From PVC group bacterium (GTDB lineage Bacteria > Verrucomicrobiota > Kiritimatiellia > SS1-B-03-39 > UBA6053), in NCBI GenBank assembly GCA_003565035.1, contig PXDP01000185.1, positions 1 to 13,883 on the forward strand: 13,883 nucleotides of DNA, read 5' to 3'. The notes under the pieces were generated by a model. The model was not told where the DNA came from and searched no databases. It saw nothing but the letters and a program-made list of their open reading frames with translations. A program made the position numbers and the translations under genes. This document shows, in pieces, positions 13,701-13,883 of this stretch. Every line of letters starts with the position of its first letter. The stretch's first letter is position 1.

Positions 13701-13883
13701 ATGCCCCTCTTTTTCACCTGCAAACAAGTCAGTAATCACCTCTCCAAAGAGGATTATGAGAAATTGTCCCCTCTTGGCAAAGTCTCACTCAAATTTCACG
13801 TCCTGATTTGTCCTGTTTGCGGTGCCTACAACCGACAGGTTATGAAATTCCAGGACATGACCCGCAAATTGCGGTTCCGCGAG
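13701..13883 (+). CDS. Zinc-finger (ZAS-type) anti-sigma factor, N-terminal part, cut by window end
   Basis: The last 183 bases are open from an ATG and give 61 residues with no stop. The protein starts MPLFFTCKQVSNHLS and contains H33-x3-C37-x2-C40 (FHVLICPVCGAYNRQ), with an additional C7. This is the metal-binding pattern of ZAS/zf-HC2 anti-sigma domains, which hold a partner sigma factor inactive and often release it on oxidation or proteolysis. The position directly after the ECF sigma gene supports this. The basic MTRKLRF end suggests a small protein without much more beyond, but the C terminus is not visible, so a membrane anchor cannot be judged. Confidence 0.85.
   Translation, partial: MPLFFTCKQVSNHLSKEDYEKLSPLGKVSLKFHVLICPVCGAYNRQVMKFQDMTRKLRFRE

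Overview
The window is an ordinary, gene-dense stretch of a GC-rich bacterial chromosome. It has no sign of phage, plasmid, insertion sequence, CRISPR array, tRNA or rRNA. Twelve complete genes and two gene fragments are supported. The gene mix is an M42 peptidase of the NAGGN osmolyte cassette, SelO, a degenerate Hanks-type kinase, a zinc-finger anti-sigma factor, and a large glycosidase-like/TPR membrane protein. Together with an intergenic heptad repeat, this suggests a PVC-group bacterium (Verrucomicrobiota/Kiritimatiellota-like). That placement is inference from gene content and style; no taxonomic marker was compared.

Left part (1-6408). A plus-strand M42 peptidase starts in an ATGA overlap with the last codons of a preceding gene, probably the acetyltransferase/ligase of the same N-acetylglutaminylglutamine amide cassette. 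It converges, with a 15-bp overlap, on a minus-strand series. Read in the direction of transcription, that series runs accB (biotin carrier), accC (biotin carboxylase), a PfkB-family sugar kinase, a 241-bp gap, selO (protein AMPylase) and a DeoR-type repressor. The 241-bp gap carries two copies of a TGRAYRT heptad repeat and a run of G-tracts on the transcribed-sense strand. A compact hairpin lies between selO and the DeoR gene.

Middle part (6409-10366). A 189-bp divergent control region separates accB from a plus-strand trio. The first gene encodes an unnamed 718-residue protein with an alpha-helical glycosidase-like region, one membrane segment and TPRs. It is followed by xerD (site-specific recombinase) and rnc (ribonuclease III). 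rnc converges with a 13-bp overlap on a minus-strand rhomboid protease.

Right part (11188-13883). A short divergent spacer leads to a plus-strand group of four closely spaced genes. They encode a Ser/Thr-kinase-like protein lacking two key nucleotide-binding residues, accA (carboxyltransferase alpha subunit), an ECF sigma factor, and the beginning of a zinc-finger anti-sigma factor cut by the window edge. Three of the four acetyl-CoA carboxylase subunits (AccA, AccB, AccC) are therefore in this window, in two separate operons; accD is absent.

The points most worth a second look are the kinase-like protein placed directly before accA and a sigma/anti-sigma pair, the unusual 718-residue fusion protein, the heptad repeat pair with its G-rich spacer, and the inverted repeat in the accB leader. 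I did not find a clearly new defence or mobile system.
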